Below are positions 61,497 to 64,000 of a stretch of DNA of 64,000 nucleotides, one piece after another. The stretch's first letter is position 1; each line of letters starts with the position of its first letter. The stretch spans positions 1 through 64,000 of the forward strand of contig JAGOOO010000006.1 in NCBI GenBank assembly GCA_017992475.1, written 5' to 3'. The position numbers and the translations under genes were made by a program. This stretch comes from Caldisericia bacterium (lineage in GTDB: Bacteria > Caldisericota > Caldisericia > JAAYUI01). The notes beneath the pieces were generated by a model. That model had not been told where the DNA came from and did no database searches. It saw only the letters and a program-made list of their open reading frames with translations.

Positions 61497-61574
61497 CGGG
61501 GCGTGGCGCAGTTTGGTTAGCGCGTCAGTCTGGGGGACTGAAGGTCGGTAGTTCGAATCTACTCGCCCCGACCA
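61497..61574 (+). tRNA. tRNA-Pro (anticodon GGG)
   Basis: Complete cloverleaf with encoded CCA: acceptor CGGGGCG/CGCCCCG, D arm GCGC/GCGC, anticodon stem TCAGT/ACTGA with loop CTGGGGG (anticodon 61532-61534), T arm GTTCGAATC. Discriminator A, then CCA at 61572-61574. Own promoter upstream and terminator downstream. Confidence 0.95.
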
Positions 61575-61579
61575 TATTT

Positions 61580-61600
61580 GCCCTCTTGTAGGGCTTTTTT
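61580..61600 (+). terminator. tRNA-Pro(GGG) terminator
   Basis: GCCCT-cttgt-AGGGC stem followed by six T, ten bases after the tRNA CCA end. Confidence 0.8.
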
Positions 61601-61720
61601 ATTTTCTGGGCTGCCGTCAGTGTGGTTTATAGACAAAATGAGGGTTTTTTGGCAAAAATGTGCAAAACCAGCACTATATTGTGTCATAGAATTACAATAT
61701 ATAAAGATTAAAAAATTCTC

Positions 61721-61748
61721 TTTACAAAGACCAAATAATCAGTAAAAT
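61721..61748 (+). promoter_or_regulatory. tRNA-Pro(CGG) promoter
   Basis: TTTACA (61721-61726), 16-bp spacer, TAAAAT (61743-61748), 11 bases before the tRNA. Confidence 0.6.
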
Positions 61749-61759
61749 GCTAAATTTGT

Positions 61760-61836
61760 CGGGACGTGGCTCAGTTTGGTAGAGCGCTTGGTTCGGGACC
61801 AAGAGGTCGCCAGTTCGAATCTGGCCGTCCCGACCA
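61760..61836 (+). tRNA. tRNA-Pro (anticodon CGG)
   Basis: Complete cloverleaf with encoded CCA: acceptor CGGGACG/CGTCCCG, D arm GCTC/GAGC, anticodon stem CTTGG/CCAAG with loop TTCGGGA (anticodon 61794-61796), T arm GTTCGAATC. Confidence 0.95.
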
Positions 61837-61875
61837 TTTAATTTGGTTGCCAACTTTTGTATCAAAAATTACATG

Positions 61876-62541
61876 CTATATTTTTGCCAACAACTTTTTA
61901 AAAATCTCGGCCCTTCTTTCGCCGTATGGCTCATCAGCTTTTCCTGATTTCAGCGACTTCTCCATGGCTGGTGCCGCATATTTTATCTCCTCCAGCGCCT
62001 CTTTCATGTCGATATCCAACAACGTATAGAGAGTATAAAAAAATGGATAAAACCTCCATTTGCTGTTTCCTATGCGGCTTCTTTTTAAATCCCCCATTCC
62101 ATTTGCAATCCTTTCCTCCTGCAATGAGAGGCCACCGGCCTGAAGGTGTCTCCAGAAGGACACCGAACATGTCCCGCAACAATACTTCCCACTTGGGTTG
62201 TCTTTTATCCTTCCGAGCATGTCTTCGGTGGCTGTTTCAAGGGCTTTTTTGGCCTGGAGATTCTTGGCGCCTAGTTTGATCAATGTCCTGCACGCCTCTT
62301 CGCTCAGTATGTGCGCTGTGGCGGCCCTTGAAGCAACCTTTTCACCAGTAAAGAGTTTTGTTTCAAGAAAGTCATTTGCTGTTGGTGCGAACATGTTGTA
62401 ATAAGAGCCTGGCAACCCCTGTCTTGAGGCTATCCAGATCGCTGCTTCTTCGGCCGCTTTTTTGGGAATGTTTTTACCAAATAAAATGTGTTCATTAAAA
62501 TCATCCAGCGTTTTCGAAAGACTATTTTGATCCAGTTTCAT
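61876..62541 (-). CDS. Unknown helical protein with a CCxxC cluster
   Basis: 221 residues from ATG 62541 (AAAGGAGG ahead); the upstream open frame is ignored. Largely helical by composition, no signal peptide. The mid-part has GKYCCGTCSVSFWRHL, a possible metal site or redox pair, and KWRFYPFFYTLYTLLDIDMKEALEEI late. I do not recognise the family. Promoter TTTACA-16-TATAAA lies just upstream; convergent with the tRNA-Pro gene. Confidence 0.7.
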   Translation of the reverse strand: MKLDQNSLSKTLDDFNEHILFGKNIPKKAAEEAAIWIASRQGLPGSYYNMFAPTANDFLETKLFTGEKVASRAATAHILSEEACRTLIKLGAKNLQAKKALETATEDMLGRIKDNPSGKYCCGTCSVSFWRHLQAGGLSLQEERIANGMGDLKRSRIGNSKWRFYPFFYTLYTLLDIDMKEALEEIKYAAPAMEKSLKSGKADEPYGERRAEIFKKLLAKI

Positions 62542-62559
62542 CTTGCCTCCTTTGACATC

Positions 62560-62587
62560 TTTATACTTGAATTTGGATGAATGTAAA
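62560..62587 (-). promoter_or_regulatory. Promoter of the CCxxC protein gene
   Basis: Minus strand TTTACA (62582-62587), 16-bp spacer, TATAAA (62560-62565), 18 bases from the ATG. Confidence 0.55.
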
Positions 62588-62611
62588 ATTACGTTTGACT
62601 TGTAACAACAG

Positions 62612-62640
62612 ACTTTGCACCGGGCAAAATTACTTTGCAC
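62612..62640 (+). repeat. Direct repeat ACTTTGCAC x2, possible operator
   Basis: ACTTTGCAC at 62612-62620 and 62632-62640, exactly 20 bases apart, with GCAAA in between forming TTTGC...GCAAA inverted repeats. It abuts the -35 of the decarboxylase promoter. Confidence 0.55.
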
Positions 62641-62668
62641 TAGACATGTTTTAAATTATGCGTATTAT
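62641..62668 (+). promoter_or_regulatory. Promoter of the decarboxylase gene
   Basis: TAGACA (62641-62646), 16-bp spacer, TATTAT (62663-62668), then AAGGGGGT before GTG 62703. Confidence 0.55.
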
Positions 62669-62702
62669 GTTAGGCCAATTGCGTTTCTAAGGGGGTAACC
62701 AG

Positions 62703-64000
62703 GTGAGAAAGTATAAACTTGACCAGACAAGAGCTCCGCTTGTCGAGAAGGTGATTGAGTACATCGGGCAAAATAGGTTGCCTTTTCATATGCCAGGACA
62801 CATGAGGGGTGGAGTCATTCCAGAACCACTCGCAGAATGGTTTGGTGAAGGACTTTACAAGTTTGATCTTACAGAAGTCCAGGGTCTTGATTATCTCCAC
62901 ACGTCGAGTGGTGTTATTGGCGAAGCGCAAAAGTATGCCGCTGATGTCTTTGGCGTCAGGGAAACCAAGTTCCTTATAAATGGAACAACTGTTGGCGTAC
63001 AAGCCATGATGTTGTCCTCTGTTTGGAACGAGGAAAAAATCATTTTGCAAAGAAATAGCCACAGGTGTACAGTCGGTGGACTTATACTTGGTGGGCTTGA
63101 ACCTGCTTATGTCATGCCCGATTACAATTCCGACATTGGCGAGTATACTTCGATAACTCCAACGACACTTTCGAATGCCATGAAGCGCCATCCATCCGCA
63201 AAAGCTGTTCTTATGACCACACCCAACTATTTTGGACTCGCTTCTGATATACAGACACTTGCTTCCATGGCAACGATAAAAGGCCTAAGAGTGCTTGTGG
63301 ATGAAGCCCACGGTGCACACTTCATGTTCCATCCTGAAATGCCAATGTCCGCCTGCCAGTGTGATGTTGATTGCGTTACCCAGAGTGCGCACAAAACATT
63401 GCCAACGATGACGCAGAGTTCGCTATTGCATGTGGTGACAGCAAGAGCGGCAACCGATAGACTCAAGATGATACTTGTTCTTTTGCAATCGTCCTCACCG
63501 TCCTATGTTTTTATGAGTTCGCTTGATGCTGCAAGAAGGTATATGGCCATCCATGGTCAGGAAAGACTTACCCAAATTCTTGAAATGGCTGATTGGCTAA
63601 GAGATGAAATCAACAAGATTCCTGGGTTGAGATGCCCAGGAAGTGAGGTTGTGGGTAGACAGGGAGTGGTTGGTTTTGACAGGACAAAGATAACCATTAA
63701 TGTCTCCGAGCTTGGCCTCTCTGGCTGGGAAGCCGAGAGGGTATTAAACAATGAGTATAATGTCGAAATAGAGCTTTCTGATGCAGATAATTTCCTCTGC
63801 TTCCTGACTGTGGGAACAAAGTGGGAATATGTTAAGGGGCTGGTTGAAGTATTAAAGAAGCTGGCAAGCAAGAAATATGATTGCAGGCCAAGTGTTAAAG
63901 TGCCCCTTCCAGAAATCCCGCCGCTTGAAATGCTCCCAAGAAAAGCTTTCTATTCAAAATCGGAACTCGTTTCCCTCAAACAGGCAATTGGCAGGGTCGC
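62703..64000 (+). CDS. Orn/Lys/Arg decarboxylase family protein, N-terminal part (cut by window edge)
   Basis: 432 codons are visible from GTG (AAGGGGGT six bases before), and the frame is open to the edge. Fold-type I PLP enzyme of the short SpeA/Cad-like family: PFHMPGHMRGG near residues 27-37, FLINGTTVGVQAMM, VDEAHGAH (PLP ring Asp near 201) and SAHKTLPTMTQSS with Schiff-base Lys231. The usual substrates are arginine, lysine or ornithine, and the visible part does not decide which. Direct repeats before the promoter suggest regulation. Confidence 0.93.
   Translation, partial: MRKYKLDQTRAPLVEKVIEYIGQNRLPFHMPGHMRGGVIPEPLAEWFGEGLYKFDLTEVQGLDYLHTSSGVIGEAQKYAADVFGVRETKFLINGTTVGVQAMMLSSVWNEEKIILQRNSHRCTVGGLILGGLEPAYVMPDYNSDIGEYTSITPTTLSNAMKRHPSAKAVLMTTPNYFGLASDIQTLASMATIKGLRVLVDEAHGAHFMFHPEMPMSACQCDVDCVTQSAHKTLPTMTQSSLLHVVTARAATDRLKMILVLLQSSSPSYVFMSSLDAARRYMAIHGQERLTQILEMADWLRDEINKIPGLRCPGSEVVGRQGVVGFDRTKITINVSELGLSGWEAERVLNNEYNVEIELSDADNFLCFLTVGTKWEYVKGLVEVLKKLASKKYDCRPSVKVPLPEIPPLEMLPRKAFYSKSELVSLKQAIGRV

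Overview
This window is chromosomal DNA of a bacterium: operons are tightly packed, Shine-Dalgarno sequences are strong (GGAGG type), promoters are sigma70-like, and the translation, glycolysis and tRNA genes are bacterial. Base composition leans moderately to A+T. PyrR next to pyrB, a CdaA/YbbR pair, the rimP-nusA-ylxR-infB-ylxP-rbfA-nrnA-truB-ribF operon, an ECF vitamin transporter and many copper-amine-oxidase-N-like (CuAO_N) domains recall Firmicutes, Thermotogota, Caldisericota and related deep lineages. SurA/PpiD-like chaperones, PEGA kinases and a gingipain-type protease are less typical of Firmicutes. I cannot name the phylum from sequence alone. I see no mobile element, CRISPR array or rRNA.

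Layout. 1-1004 (-): pyrR then pyrB (cut by the window edge), with a strong terminator hairpin between them and an apparently leaderless pyrR. 1209-1892 (-): AIM24-family protein. 2051-5057 (+): ECF S-component behind a structured leader, coaX, dus, lipoprotein. 5061-15822 (-): a 12-gene translation operon from rimP to ribF that continues into methylmalonyl-CoA mutase, its epimerase and a membrane-anchored SecD-P1-like protein. 16024-32981 (+): a pseudokinase-ATPase-TPR-GAF giant, a PEGA Ser/Thr kinase, a secreted propeller/CuAO_N protein, a 2207-residue secreted gingipain-like protein, then rsmG and a PLP-dependent alpha-oxoamine synthase. 32930-42136 (-): two parvulin-type chaperones, two paralogous small anchored proteins, a secreted one-domain protein, cdaA (c-di-AMP synthase), its YbbR partner, an amidohydrolase and thiamine pyrophosphokinase.

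42445-46431 (+): an exported protein built of about 14 cysteine-rich repeats. 46571-52286 (+): gap, pgk and a large secreted protein whose ribosome binding site lies inside the pgk coding sequence. 52283-55106 (-): ECF sigma factor and an unusually long anti-sigma factor. 55154-58665 (-): gatC-gatA-(zinc-ribbon membrane protein)-gatB. 58763-61420 (+): der, gpsA, HU. 61497-61836: two tRNA-Pro genes (GGG and CGG). 61876-62541 (-): unknown protein. 62703-end (+): Orn/Lys/Arg decarboxylase family, cut by the window edge.

How it fits together. Housekeeping blocks (pyrimidine, CoA, translation, glycolysis, tRNA amidation, lipid precursor) alternate with surface-signalling blocks. Four large secreted proteins share CuAO_N domains, and three of these also carry propeller, CARDB or BACON-like modules. 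They sit beside a kinase pair, beside gap-pgk, or alone. The ECF anti-sigma factor carries extracytoplasmic repeats of the same general OB-like style as the 14-repeat protein. The most interesting candidates for undescribed biology are the 14-repeat Cys-rich protein, the pseudokinase/PEGA-kinase/gingipain operon, the long anti-sigma factor, and the structured leader before the ECF transporter gene.
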